Positions 25,689 through 34,587 of a stretch of 64,000 nt of DNA are shown one piece after another. The DNA comes from Cytophagaceae bacterium (GTDB lineage Bacteria; Bacteroidota; Bacteroidia; Cytophagales; Spirosomataceae), in contig JAIXOL010000015.1 in assembly GCA_027486845.1 (NCBI GenBank), positions 1-64,000 of the forward strand, read 5' to 3'. Below the pieces are notes generated by a model that made no database searches, was not told the DNA's origin, and worked only from the letters and a program-made list of their open reading frames with translations. The position numbers and the translations under genes were made by a program. The first letter of the stretch is position 1. Each line of letters starts with the position of its first letter.

Positions 25689-26627
25689 TTACTTCTTGCC
25701 TTTTCCGCCTCTTGTTCTTTCTTTTTCTACTGTTACGCCATTAGTAGTTTCAGTATATTTCAAATCACAAGTGCCATTACCGTAATCAACTACTTTTTTT
25801 GTGCCATCTGCTGCTATAATTTCTTCTGTTCCACTCACAGGGAATCCTTTTGAGTTTGAGCAAGAATTTTTTGTCACAAGTGCTTTAGTGATATTGCTTG
25901 AGAACTTTGTGCCATCGCTTGAGTTTCCAGTTGTCGAGCCAGTCACTGATGATTCGTCGTCGTTGCTGTTAGCAGTTCCTTTATTGTCTACTTTTCTTGA
26001 ACGTGTGCTCGTGTAAGTAATAGTTTTGCCCGATTTTGAGTTTAAAACGGTCATTTTTTCTAATTTTTCGCTGGCGGTTGCTTTGCCGATTACTACTGTG
26101 GTTGCGATAGTGTGCGAACCATTTATTGTAATCGTATCACGCTTTAAATTATTGTAAGTAACTGTTCTTACTAAACTTCCTGAAAAAGTCGAATCTGGTT
26201 TTACAGGCATTGTGATGGTCATTTTTCCACCTACTGGAGTTGTGCCACAAACACCACCTGCTACTGCCGAATAGTCATATACGATTGTGATTACATTATT
26301 AGCTACTGTCTTGGTTACCGTTGCACAATTTCCATCTTTTCCTTTCCATGGTTTATTCCAGCCCATACCCAACATCGGAAAAATACCATTGCCTTTATCA
26401 AGAGCTTCGCCGGTTTCTCTGAAATTTCTACCTCCAAATGGCATAAAAGTTACCTCATCGGCCAATTCATACGCTGCTTCTGATTGTTCGTTGGCGGTTT
26501 GGCTGTCAATTACTGCATTGGCTAATTGGTCACTTGATGTTACGGTGTCAGTAGTTTTGTCGCACGCAATCATTGATGCCCCTAAGGCAATACACAAAGT
26601 TGTAATCTTGAAAAAATTGGTCTTCAT
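25689..26627 (-). CDS. Putative lipoprotein, Thr/Ser-rich beta protein
   Basis: 312 residues. N-terminal signal ITTLCIALGASMIAC with a lipobox ending in Cys, followed by DKTTDTVTSSDQ. The mature protein is rich in Thr, Ser, Gly and Lys and in beta-forming stretches (for example GGKMTITMPVKPDSTFSG), with several Cys (GNCATV, GGVCG, NSCSNS, GTCDLKY) that could pair in the oxidising periplasm. It ends in a basic RTRGGKGKK tail. Similar lipoproteins occur in Cytophagales, but I know no function for them. Confidence 0.65.
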   Translation of the reverse strand: MKTNFFKITTLCIALGASMIACDKTTDTVTSSDQLANAVIDSQTANEQSEAAYELADEVTFMPFGGRNFRETGEALDKGNGIFPMLGMGWNKPWKGKDGNCATVTKTVANNVITIVYDYSAVAGGVCGTTPVGGKMTITMPVKPDSTFSGSLVRTVTYNNLKRDTITINGSHTIATTVVIGKATASEKLEKMTVLNSKSGKTITYTSTRSRKVDNKGTANSNDDESSVTGSTTGNSSDGTKFSSNITKALVTKNSCSNSKGFPVSGTEEIIAADGTKKVVDYGNGTCDLKYTETTNGVTVEKERTRGGKGKK

Positions 26628-27070
26628 TTTGATTTTGTTAGTTTAAGAGTAATACATAAAAATTTATTGTGTACACATCTTTTCATAAAAATTTGGATAG
26701 ACTTAAAACTGTTTATAATTCTTGATTCTGTGGTTAAAGACGTAGGCTTTGACTGGATTGGTTGCACAGGGTTTAAAAGAAATTTTAAATTAATTAAATT
26801 GGTTTTGAGTTTTGTTGAAAGTTTTTAAATGTTAAAATAAGTCTTTAAATAAAATAATATGAGTTTTTGAAATACTATAAGTAGTTGAATATTAGGTAGT
26901 TATATCAATAAAAAACGCACGTAAATTGTAATTGATAAATCGTAATTTACCTAATCCTTTCTGTTTCGAGTTTTTGACAGTAGTTTTGTTGAAAAATGCT
27001 TCTAAAAGGTCATATTAAGCTTGAATATTTTAGAAAAACTTCAATGTGCTTTTGCGATTTATGATTTTTT
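26628..27070. other. Intergenic region, 443 bases, divergent starts
   Basis: AT-rich spacer between the lipoprotein gene (minus) and the MFS gene (plus), so it must hold both promoters. I see no convincing TTG/TAnnTTTG pair. A weak hairpin pairs GTAAATT (26921-26927) with AATTTAC (26944-26950). No coding sequence or RNA gene was recognised. Confidence 0.6.
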
Positions 27071-28258
27071 ATGAAAAAACAATCTGATAGTATTTTCTCG
27101 CTTCAATTTTGGTTACTTTGTTTGAGTTCGTTGGTGTTCTTTTGTAGTTTCAATATGCTCATCCCTGAGTTGCCCGATTATCTAACGAGTTTAGGCGGAG
27201 AAGAATATAAAGGATTGATTATTAGCTTGTTTACACTCACAGCGGCCTTATCTCGCCCGTTTAGTGGCCGCCTTACTGACCGTATCGGACGAGTGCCCGT
27301 AATGGCTTTTGGTTCGTTGGTTTGCTTTGTTTGTGGTTTTTTCTACCCCATTGTTACAACGGTTTATCCTTTTTTATTTTTGCGTTTGGTGCATGGTTTT
27401 TCTACGGGTTTTAAGCCAACCGGAACAGCTGCCTACATTGCAGACATTGTGCCTGTGCATCGAAGAGGAGAAGCAATGGGTATGCACGGACTCATGGGTA
27501 GCCTCGGAATGGCTTTTGGTCCTGCACTTGGCAGTTGGATTGCCGCTACGTTTTCGATGAATGTTTTATTTCATGTTTCGTCGATGTTTGCACTTATTTC
27601 TATTGCGATTTTATATAATATGAAAGAAACTTTGCCGAAAGAAAAGCAAGAAAAATTCACGCTTAACTCGCTTAAAATCAATCGAAATGATATGTTCGAC
27701 AGCATGGTTTTGCCAGCGGCAATTGTAGTTTTTTTGACTTCATTCAGCTACGGTGCAATCGTAACGCTCGCCCCCGATTTGACCAAAACCATTGGAATAA
27801 AAAATAAAGGTATTTTCTTTCTGATTTACACACTTTCGTCATTGTTTATAAGGGTAGTTGCGGGAAAATTCTCCGACCAAAACGGTCGAATTTCTGTGCT
27901 TCGATGGGCCTGTATGGTTTTGATTGGCGGAATGATGCTACCAGTTTTTGCCAGTAATATTTACACTTTTGTGGGTTCGGCTATTCTTTTTGGTTTAGCC
28001 TTAGGGGTTATTTCGCCCATTACTCAAGCTTGGACGGTCGATTTATGCGAAGAAGAAAATCGTGGTCGAGCATTGGCTACAATGTATATTTCGCTCGAAG
28101 CAGGTATTGGCTTAGGTGCTTTTTTCTCAGCTTGGATTTACGGAAATGATGCCAGCCGTTTCCCGATTGCATTTGCTGCCATGGGTAGTTTTTCGATAAT
28201 AGCTTTGATTTATCTTTATTCACCAAAGATTCGAGCGATGAAAGCTAAAGTATTGTAG
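27071..28258 (+). CDS. MFS transporter
   Basis: 395 residues with about 12 membrane segments. The MFS loop motif A is GRLTDRIGRVPVM after TM2, followed by RLVHGFSTGFKPTGTAAYIAD and GMHGLMGSLGMAFGPALGSW (antiporter-like motif C). The second half repeats the pattern with VAGKFSDQNGRISVL. Probable drug or metabolite efflux by proton antiport. Substrate unknown, and no regulator is adjacent. Confidence 0.88.
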   Translation: MKKQSDSIFSLQFWLLCLSSLVFFCSFNMLIPELPDYLTSLGGEEYKGLIISLFTLTAALSRPFSGRLTDRIGRVPVMAFGSLVCFVCGFFYPIVTTVYPFLFLRLVHGFSTGFKPTGTAAYIADIVPVHRRGEAMGMHGLMGSLGMAFGPALGSWIAATFSMNVLFHVSSMFALISIAILYNMKETLPKEKQEKFTLNSLKINRNDMFDSMVLPAAIVVFLTSFSYGAIVTLAPDLTKTIGIKNKGIFFLIYTLSSLFIRVVAGKFSDQNGRISVLRWACMVLIGGMMLPVFASNIYTFVGSAILFGLALGVISPITQAWTVDLCEEENRGRALATMYISLEAGIGLGAFFSAWIYGNDASRFPIAFAAMGSFSIIALIYLYSPKIRAMKAKVL

Positions 28259-28284
28259 TATTACTGTATTTTTGAATAATTTCT

Positions 28285-28309
28285 TAGGACAGGTTGAATA
28301 CCTTTTCTA
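28285..28309. repeat. Imperfect TAGGACAGGT stem-loop
   Basis: TAGGACAGGT, loop TGAAT, ACCTTTTCTA with one mismatch, between convergent genes. Degenerate member of the TAGGACA family seen at 5815 and 24380. Confidence 0.55.
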
Positions 28310-28314
28310 CATTT

Positions 28315-28758
28315 TTAAAACCACTGTTGGTCAATCTTTCCAATATATTTATTATTGAGTTTTCCTGCTAAATAATCTTGAATAGATTTTGAGAGATTTG
28401 GATAAAGATTTACTGTGTCTAAATCACTTATATTTAGCCATTTAATGCCCAAGGCCGAAGTTTCTTTGTGGTTCAGCGTTGGAATCCCTGCCTTGACTTT
28501 TCCTTCAAAAAGCAGATGTAAGGTGTGCTTTTTACGGTCTTCAAAATAAACTTCTCCGACCAAAATCATTTCTCCGACTGCAACCTCAATACCCAACTCT
28601 TCTTGCATTTCACGAGACAAAGCTTCGCATAGGTATTCGCCGAGTTCTAAATTTCCACCTGGTAAATTATATACTTCTTGCCCGCCGTAGTTATACTGCA
28701 TGGTAAGCACTTGCTGATTTTCGATGATTAAAACTGCTGGACGTACATTAATTGGCAT
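28315..28758 (-). CDS. NUDIX hydrolase
   Basis: 147 residues. The Nudix box runs from GGNLELGEYLCEALSREM to QEELGIE and keeps all the Glu residues of GX5EX7REUXEEXGU. It hydrolyses a nucleoside diphosphate linked to another group in the cytosol; the substrate cannot be deduced. The C-terminal part (IGKIDQQWF) is family-variable. Monocistronic, ending near a degenerate stem-loop. Confidence 0.87.
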   Translation of the reverse strand: MPINVRPAVLIIENQQVLTMQYNYGGQEVYNLPGGNLELGEYLCEALSREMQEELGIEVAVGEMILVGEVYFEDRKKHTLHLLFEGKVKAGIPTLNHKETSALGIKWLNISDLDTVNLYPNLSKSIQDYLAGKLNNKYIGKIDQQWF

Positions 28759-29182
28759 AAAAAAGTTCTTTAAAATGATAAAAATAGCTGCTTGTTTGAG
28801 CGTTACACACTAAATAATTTGGCTTGATAGTCTAATGATTTAGCTCTTGTAGAGGTTTTCAATTAATTTATTAGGCAAAATACGCATTAATTTTAAAAAA
28901 GGAACATTTAAGCCTCATGTCTTTTGTTTAATAGAGATGGCTTATCTGTTCTAAGATATTGATGTTTTTAAACCGAATTTCATACTTTTTTATAAAAAAT
29001 TTATTCTTACCTACGACTTACAATAGCTTTATAATTAGAAGCTTATCGAACTTAGAATAACAAAAGTTGATAGCTAAAATTGATAGGTATTCTAAAAATT
29101 TGAATATTACACAAGATTGTTTTGAGTTTCGCGGTAGATGCACTAATTTTACATCCGCAAAAATGCAAAATTCTAAGCGAAA
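28759..29182. other. Intergenic region, 424 bases, upstream of pdhB
   Basis: Very AT-rich divergent spacer. Apart from the candidate pdhB promoter at 29121-29151, no gene, RNA or strong hairpin was recognised. Confidence 0.6.
29121..29151 (+). promoter_or_regulatory. Candidate promoter of pdhB
   Basis: TTTG (29121-29124), 19 bases, TAATTTTA (29144-29151). The spacing is ideal; the last base of the -7 box departs from TAnnTTTG. The start codon follows 31 bases later. Confidence 0.5.
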
Positions 29183-30166
29183 ATGAGAGAAATACAATTT
29201 AGAGAAGCCCTACGTGAAGCCTTATCAGAAGAAATGCGTCGTGATGAAAACGTTTTCTTGATGGGTGAAGAAGTAGCCGAATATAACGGTGCTTATAAAG
29301 TAAGTCAAGGAATGTTGGATGAATTCGGAGCAAAACGAGTTATTGACACACCAATCGCCGAATTAGGTTTCGGAGGAATTGGAGTTGGTGCTGCCGTTAA
29401 TGGTTTGCGTCCAATTATCGAATTCATGACTTTTAATTTTTCTTTGGTAGCCATTGATCAAATCATCAACTCGGCAGCTAAGTTTATGTCGATGTCGGCT
29501 GGTCAGTACTCTTGTCCGATTGTATTTCGTGGGCCAACCGGAAATGCTGGTCAGTTAGGAGCTCAACACTCACAAAATTTTGAAAATTGGTTTGCCAATA
29601 CTCCAGGTTTAAAAGTAGTTGTGCCTCATAGCCCTTACGAGGCTAAAGGTTTATTGAAAGCTTCAATCCGTGATAATGACCCTACAATCTTTATGGAATC
29701 GGAGCAAATGTATGGCGATAAAGGTGAAGTGCCAGAAGGCGAATATATTATTCCATTGGGTAAAGCCAATGTAATGAAAGAAGGCTCAAGCGTAACAATA
29801 GTTTCGTTTGGAAAAATGATTCCAAGAGTTGTTCTTCCAGCAATTGCTGAATTAGAAAAAGATGGAATTAGCGTTGAGTTAATCGACTTACGCACTGTTC
29901 GTCCGATTGATTACGCAACTGTTATCAATTCGGTGAAGAAAACAAATCGTTGTGTAGTAGTTGAAGAAGCGTGGCCTTTGGCAGCGATTTCATCAGAGAT
30001 TACTTATCACTTACAACGTTATGCATTTGATTATTTAGATGCTCCAGTGATTCGTGTAAACAACATGGACATTCCGCTTCACTATGCTCCGACGCTCATC
30101 GAAGCTACACTACCAAACGTAAAACGTACGGTAGATGCAGTCAAGCAAGTGATGTATAAAAAATAA
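29183..30166 (+). CDS. pdhB: Pyruvate dehydrogenase E1 component, beta subunit
   Basis: 327 residues, standard for the separate beta subunit. N-terminus MREIQFREALREALSEEMRR, then FLMGEEVAEYNGAYKVSQGM (thiamine diphosphate-activating Glu region), TPIAELGFGGIGVGAAVNGL, and GRPTGNAGQLGAQHSQ-like loop FRGPTGNAGQLGAQHSQ. The C-terminal domain (LIDLRTVRPID) binds E2. It converts pyruvate with E1 alpha to acetyl-dihydrolipoyl E2. E1 alpha and E2 genes are not adjacent, which is common in Bacteroidota where alpha and beta are at separate loci. It has its own promoter and terminator. Confidence 0.93.
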   Translation: MREIQFREALREALSEEMRRDENVFLMGEEVAEYNGAYKVSQGMLDEFGAKRVIDTPIAELGFGGIGVGAAVNGLRPIIEFMTFNFSLVAIDQIINSAAKFMSMSAGQYSCPIVFRGPTGNAGQLGAQHSQNFENWFANTPGLKVVVPHSPYEAKGLLKASIRDNDPTIFMESEQMYGDKGEVPEGEYIIPLGKANVMKEGSSVTIVSFGKMIPRVVLPAIAELEKDGISVELIDLRTVRPIDYATVINSVKKTNRCVVVEEAWPLAAISSEITYHLQRYAFDYLDAPVIRVNNMDIPLHYAPTLIEATLPNVKRTVDAVKQVMYKK

Positions 30167-30178
30167 TAATAAAGATTC

Positions 30179-30216
30179 AAAAAAAGCATTGTTCGGTTTC
30201 GAGCAATGCTTTTTTT
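30179..30216 (+). terminator. Terminator of pdhB
   Basis: AAAAAAAGCATTG pairs with CAATGCTTTTTTT around a 12-base loop, ending in a T run. It lies 12 bases past the stop. Confidence 0.85.
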
Positions 30217-30288
30217 GTTCGATTTTACATTTTTCGTGTAAAAGATATTTTTCTTAGCAATCTATTCATAAACAAAACCTAACATAAA

Positions 30289-31284
30289 ATGAATTATACA
30301 GCATCACCGCAGCGATACCATGATATGGAATATCGTCGTTGTGGCAAAAGCGGACTAAAACTGCCAGCACTTTCATTGGGGCTTTGGCATAATTTCGGAG
30401 GCATTGATAATTTTGAAAATGCTCGCACAATTTTAAAATTGGCTTTCGATAGCGGCGTTACGCATATTGACTTAGCCAATAATTATGGGCCACCAGCGGG
30501 TTCGGCCGAAGAAACTTTCGGGCAGGTTTTTAAGAAAGATTTTAAACCTTATCGAGATGAAATGGTGATTACGACAAAAGCTGGTTTTTATATGTGGGAA
30601 GGTCCTTATGGCGAATGGGGTTCAAAAAAATATTTAGTTTCGAGCTTAGACCAAAGCTTAAAACGAATGGGTTTAGATTACGTAGATATTTTTTACCATC
30701 ATCGTCCAGACCCTGAAACACCTTTAGAAGAAACAATGTCAGCACTTGACTTGATTGTTCGTCAAGGAAAAGCCTTGTATGCTGGAATTTCCAATTACAG
30801 TGCAGCCGATACCGAAAAAGCCGCTCAGATTCTGAAAGAATTAGGCACGCCGTGTATCATTCACCAAGCAAAATATTCGATGTTCGACCGTTGGGTAGAA
30901 GGTGGTTTGCTCGATGTTTTGGAAGCAAACGGTGCGGGTTGCGTAGCTTTTTCGCCATTGGCACAGGGTTTATTATCAAACAAATATATCAAAGGAATTC
31001 CAGCCGATTCGAGAGCAGCTTCGGGGCGTGGCAATGGTGCTATTGAAGAAGGCAGAATTACGGAAGAAAATGTTAATAAAGTAATCAAACTCAATGAATT
31101 GGCCGAAAAACGTGGACAAAATTTGGCACAAATGGCTTTATCTTGGATTTTGAAAGACCCACGTATTACTTCAGTTATTTTGGGTGTGAGCAAGCCTCAG
31201 CAATTGACAGATTCGTTGGAATGTTTAAAAAATACTTCTTTCGATGACACAGAATTACAAGAAATTAATAGTATTTTGGCTTAA
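30289..31284 (+). CDS. yghZ: Aldo-keto reductase, YghZ/L-glyceraldehyde-3-phosphate reductase type
   Basis: 331 residues. TIM-barrel AKR with the active-site Asp and Tyr in FDSGVTHIDLANNYGPPAGS, the Lys in TTKAGFYMWEGPYGEWGSKK and the His in DIFYHHRPDPETP. The GPYGEWGS insert is typical of the AKR14 (YghZ) group, which reduces L-glyceraldehyde-3-phosphate and methylglyoxal with NADPH. Likely a detoxification enzyme. The sugar dehydrogenase gene follows 35 bases later and may be cotranscribed. Confidence 0.88.
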   Translation: MNYTASPQRYHDMEYRRCGKSGLKLPALSLGLWHNFGGIDNFENARTILKLAFDSGVTHIDLANNYGPPAGSAEETFGQVFKKDFKPYRDEMVITTKAGFYMWEGPYGEWGSKKYLVSSLDQSLKRMGLDYVDIFYHHRPDPETPLEETMSALDLIVRQGKALYAGISNYSAADTEKAAQILKELGTPCIIHQAKYSMFDRWVEGGLLDVLEANGAGCVAFSPLAQGLLSNKYIKGIPADSRAASGRGNGAIEEGRITEENVNKVIKLNELAEKRGQNLAQMALSWILKDPRITSVILGVSKPQQLTDSLECLKNTSFDDTELQEINSILA

Positions 31285-31319
31285 AGAATCGTATTTTTAA
31301 ACTTAAAATTAACAAATAT

Positions 31320-32519
31320 ATGCAAAAACATATTTTATTTTCATTGGCATTTAGCACGCTTACTTATGTTTCGTGTGCTCAAAGTGCAAGCACTTCGGTT
31401 GAAACCAAAAATCCGAACTCTACTTATCCATCGGCATTTGCTGGACAAACGCGTGTAGGAGCTGTAAAAACTCAAACACCTTATGCAGCTAAAGTTTTAA
31501 CCGACGGATTAAAATCTCCGTGGGCTGTGAAAAGTTTGCCCGATGGCAGATTGATTATTACCGAAAAAAGTGGCGTAATGAGAATCGCAAAGGTAAGTGG
31601 CGAATTAAGCAAGCCAATCACAGGTGCTCCTGAGGTGAACTCTGATGGTCAAGGCGGATTATTAGGTATTACAATTGACCCGAATTTTCAGAAAAACCGC
31701 ATGATTTATTGGACTTTTTCTGAAAACGTAACAGGTGGCACGCACACATCGGTAGCTAAAGGAAAACTTTCGGCCGATGAAACTAAGATTGAAGGTGCAA
31801 CAGTAATTTATCAAGCAACGCCTGCTCACAAAGGTACTCTGCATTATGGTGGAAGAATTATCTTTGATAAAAGCGGAAATCTGTTCGTCAGTACGGGTGA
31901 GCGTTCGGACAAAGTTACTCGCCCACAAGCTCAGGAACTAAATTCCAGTTTGGGTAAAATTGTTCATATCACGACTGACGGAAAACCAGTTGCAGGAAAT
32001 CCATTCATAGGAAAAGAAGGTGCAAAACCAGAATTGTATTCTTATGGACATAGAAACGTGCAAGGTTTGACTTTCCACCCAGTTACTGGCGAATTGTTTT
32101 CAAATGAGTTTGGCCCAAGAGGTGGCGACGAAATTAACCACGTTCAAGCAGGTAAAAATTATGGTTGGCCAACAATTACTTACGGTATTGAGTATAGCGG
32201 TAAACAAATTGGTGAGCCAGTTATTCAACAAAAAGAAGGTATGGAACAACCAGTTTATTATTGGGATCCATCAGTTTCGCCAAGTGGAATGACTTTTTAT
32301 AGCGGAGATATGATTCCAGAATGGAAAAACAACCTTTTTGTAGGCTGTTTGAGCGGAATGCACATTGCTCGTTTGATTATCGAAAATAACCGAGTAGTTG
32401 GCGAAGAAAGATTATTAACCGAAGAATCTCAACGTTTTCGTGATGTAACACAAGGCAAAGATGGTGCTTTATACGCCGTTACTGACCAAGGTCGCCTTTA
32501 TAGAATTGCTAAGAAATAA
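31320..32519 (+). CDS. PQQ-dependent sugar dehydrogenase-like lipoprotein
   Basis: 399 residues. A signal (ILFSLAFSTLTYVSC) with lipobox Cys suggests membrane anchoring. The remainder is the six-bladed glucose/sorbosone dehydrogenase propeller: LTDGLKSPWAVKSLPDGRLI, LLGITIDPNF, HYGGRIIFDKSGNLFVSTGE, SYGHRNVQGLTFHP and FGPRGGDEINHV are all typical of soluble aldose dehydrogenases. It oxidises aldoses in the periplasm using PQQ if that cofactor is available; no PQQ synthesis genes are here. It is followed by a repeat-based bidirectional terminator. Confidence 0.87.
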   Translation: MQKHILFSLAFSTLTYVSCAQSASTSVETKNPNSTYPSAFAGQTRVGAVKTQTPYAAKVLTDGLKSPWAVKSLPDGRLIITEKSGVMRIAKVSGELSKPITGAPEVNSDGQGGLLGITIDPNFQKNRMIYWTFSENVTGGTHTSVAKGKLSADETKIEGATVIYQATPAHKGTLHYGGRIIFDKSGNLFVSTGERSDKVTRPQAQELNSSLGKIVHITTDGKPVAGNPFIGKEGAKPELYSYGHRNVQGLTFHPVTGELFSNEFGPRGGDEINHVQAGKNYGWPTITYGIEYSGKQIGEPVIQQKEGMEQPVYYWDPSVSPSGMTFYSGDMIPEWKNNLFVGCLSGMHIARLIIENNRVVGEERLLTEESQRFRDVTQGKDGALYAVTDQGRLYRIAKK

Positions 32520-32563
32520 GTAATAGTCAACAGTCGGTGGTCGATAGTCCACAGATTGTGAAT

Positions 32564-32613
32564 AAAAAAGTGTCTCGACCTTCGACTCCGCTCAGGTACC
32601 GAGACACTTTTTT
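32564..32613. terminator. Bidirectional terminator built on the CCTTCGACTCCGCTCAGG repeat
   Basis: AAAAAAGTGTCTCG (32564-32577) pairs with CGAGACACTTTTTT (32600-32613). The loop contains the 18-base repeat core at 32579-32596, identical to 13808-13825. It lies between two convergent genes. Confidence 0.85.
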
Positions 32614-32634
32614 TATGATAATTGAAATCAAAAT

Positions 32635-33744
32635 CTATTTAACTTTCAGCATTTTATCAATCACATCAAGTAGGCCGTTTTGTGGTTTGTCTTCACGTAG
32701 CTGCCAAAACATAATTCCGTTTAGTTTATTCTTGATTACGTACTCGGTTTTGAGTTTTATTGATTCAGGGTCGTCGTAAGAGAAAAACGATTTTTCTTCT
32801 TCCGAAAACAGATACGGAGCTTGAGCAGTGGCATCCCAATATTTTTTGTAGGTTTTGTGTTCGGCTAAATATTTTTCTAAATTATTGTAAGAAATCCCTC
32901 GCTCAAACTTACAAGGTTGATAAAGTCCGTTGTTTTCGGTAGCACTTAGCTTAAATACTCGACCATACATGGCCGCTCCAATCGCAATTTTATTGGCAGG
33001 TACACCTTTGGCAAGGAGCATTTTTACACCATTATCAACCGACTCTTTTAGTTGTGGTGTAGAATACAAACCCGTGTGATGTCCGCTTACTTCGCTGTAT
33101 CCATGCACTAAATCATAGCTCATCAGATTGATTCGGTCGAGTAGAGGCGTGACTTTCTCCCATTCAACTGATTCGTCAATGTATTTGGTAAAACCACCTG
33201 CTGCAAAACTTAATTCGTATTTACTGCCAAAAGTAGCTCGGAGGGTTTTGATGAGTGCAGTAAAATTTTGTTTATCTTCGGGCATAAACGGATGCCCTGG
33301 AGGGCCAGCAATAGCAGGATATTCCCAATCTAAATCCAGTCCGTCGGCATTGAAACTTACAAAAAGTTTTTTCACCGAAACTGCAAATTCTTCTCTTGTT
33401 TTTTGGGTAGAAAACACACCCGAACAAGTATAGCAGCCTTCCCAGCCACCCAACGAAAGAATAACTTTGAGTCTCGGGTTTTTCTTTTTCAATTCTACTA
33501 AATGCTTGATAGTCAGACTGTCATTTTTATTATCAACCGCCAGTACATTTCCTTTTAAGTGCAGAAATGAAAAAATAATGTGCGTGAGTTTATCGACTTG
33601 ATATTGGTCTATATCTTGACTGTTGCCAGCATAATAGCCAATAACTGCAATTTCTTTTTGTTTTTTAGGTTGGGCGAATGTGCTTGCCACAAAAATAAAG
33701 TAACAAAAAAAAGCAAGTAGGAGGGTTTTAGTTTGTGATTTCAT
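32635..33744 (-). CDS. GH18 family glycoside hydrolase (chitinase-like), exported
   Basis: 369 residues. Signal peptide LLLAFFCYFIFVASTFAQ, then a single GH18 barrel: IAVIGYYAGNSQDIDQYQ, LKVILSLGGWEGCYTC (motif SxGG), and the catalytic motif ADGLDLDWEYPA (DxxDxDxE, proton-donor Glu). The chitinase insertion region is seen at KIAIGAAMYGRVF, and the final FWQLREDKPQ supplies the substrate Trp. It cleaves chitin or related beta-1,4-GlcNAc chains outside the cytosol. No carbohydrate-binding module and no T9SS sorting tail are present. Confidence 0.9.
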   Translation of the reverse strand: MKSQTKTLLLAFFCYFIFVASTFAQPKKQKEIAVIGYYAGNSQDIDQYQVDKLTHIIFSFLHLKGNVLAVDNKNDSLTIKHLVELKKKNPRLKVILSLGGWEGCYTCSGVFSTQKTREEFAVSVKKLFVSFNADGLDLDWEYPAIAGPPGHPFMPEDKQNFTALIKTLRATFGSKYELSFAAGGFTKYIDESVEWEKVTPLLDRINLMSYDLVHGYSEVSGHHTGLYSTPQLKESVDNGVKMLLAKGVPANKIAIGAAMYGRVFKLSATENNGLYQPCKFERGISYNNLEKYLAEHKTYKKYWDATAQAPYLFSEEEKSFFSYDDPESIKLKTEYVIKNKLNGIMFWQLREDKPQNGLLDVIDKMLKVK

Positions 33745-33793
33745 GAAGATGGCTTAGAAAAACTTTAAAATGGATTTATTTAAAAAGATTTTC

Positions 33794-33825
33794 CAAAGAT
33801 ACGATTGAAAAGTTTTTTCACTCAA
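33794..33825 (-). promoter_or_regulatory. Promoter of the GH18 gene
   Basis: On the minus strand TTG (33825-33823), 21 bases, TATCTTTG (33801-33794), matching the Bacteroidota consensus. The start codon is 49 bases further. Confidence 0.6.
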
Positions 33826-33886
33826 TAATCAAATTCAACATTTACGAAACACAGTTAAAAAATAGTATTGGTCATTCTATTTTATA

Positions 33887-34345
33887 CTAATTACTAAGTT
33901 CTGTTTTTAAATTATAGGCTAATCTCAAAGACCCATCTGGTTGACGTTCATAAATTGCAATAGCTGCATTCCTTTTCGTGATAGTATCACCAGTTTCATT
34001 TTGAATATAGGATTGAATTTGGATTATTTCAGCTGTAATATTTTTTTTTGATTGCCAAATTTTTTGAATTTTATTCTCTTGATGCACATATTTTCTTTGT
34101 ACGATTTGACTGCCGAATAAAGTTCTGATTTCTTCCCTGCCTGAATAGATTTTTCCTCCTTCAATTCTAATTCCGTCTTTAGTGAAAAAATCTGCATTCG
34201 CTGCTCTATTTCCTGAAAGAATATTATCGTTCCACTTCTTGTTTAATTGTTCTAATGCTTTAATATCTTTTTCTAAAGACATTTTTTTTTGGCATGATGT
34301 TAAAATGATTATAAATAGAATCAGAATTGAAGCTAATCGTTTCAT
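33887..34345 (-). CDS. NTF2-like (DUF4440/SnoaL-type) lipoprotein
   Basis: 152 residues from the inner ATG at 34345, which starts directly at a lipoprotein signal (MKRLASILILFIIILTSC); the longer frame to 34414 adds a sequence without family character. The mature domain has IKALEQLNKKWNDNILSGNR, ADFFTKDGIRIEGGKIYSGR and EEIRTLFGSQ, the pattern of DUF4440/SnoaL cone-fold proteins, which bind small ligands or act as steroid-like isomerases. Specific role unknown; likely membrane anchored in the periplasm. Confidence 0.75.
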   Translation of the reverse strand: MKRLASILILFIIILTSCQKKMSLEKDIKALEQLNKKWNDNILSGNRAANADFFTKDGIRIEGGKIYSGREEIRTLFGSQIVQRKYVHQENKIQKIWQSKKNITAEIIQIQSYIQNETGDTITKRNAAIAIYERQPDGSLRLAYNLKTELSN

Positions 34346-34587
34346 AAAGTAGTTGATTGTTTTCGTTTTAAATGTTGTAATAGTAAGTAATTGCAGCATT
34401 ATTGCCAACTTCAAAGTGAGACGATGGTTGAGGCTTAAGTAATAAGAAAACGGTATAAACTTATAGCCCTTTTCGCCTTACGAATGTTAGGAAAGGTTTT
34501 GTAAAAGTAATAAAAAAGTATTAATTCAGCATCTCAACTAATAAAATATTTGAGATGTCAACAAACTATCTCGACCTAAAATCCTTT

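Noticed and set aside
34530-34557. CATCTCAA/TTGAGATG hairpin as a terminator
   Set aside because: Stem is only 8 bp and no T run follows on the minus strand, so a terminator call is not supported.
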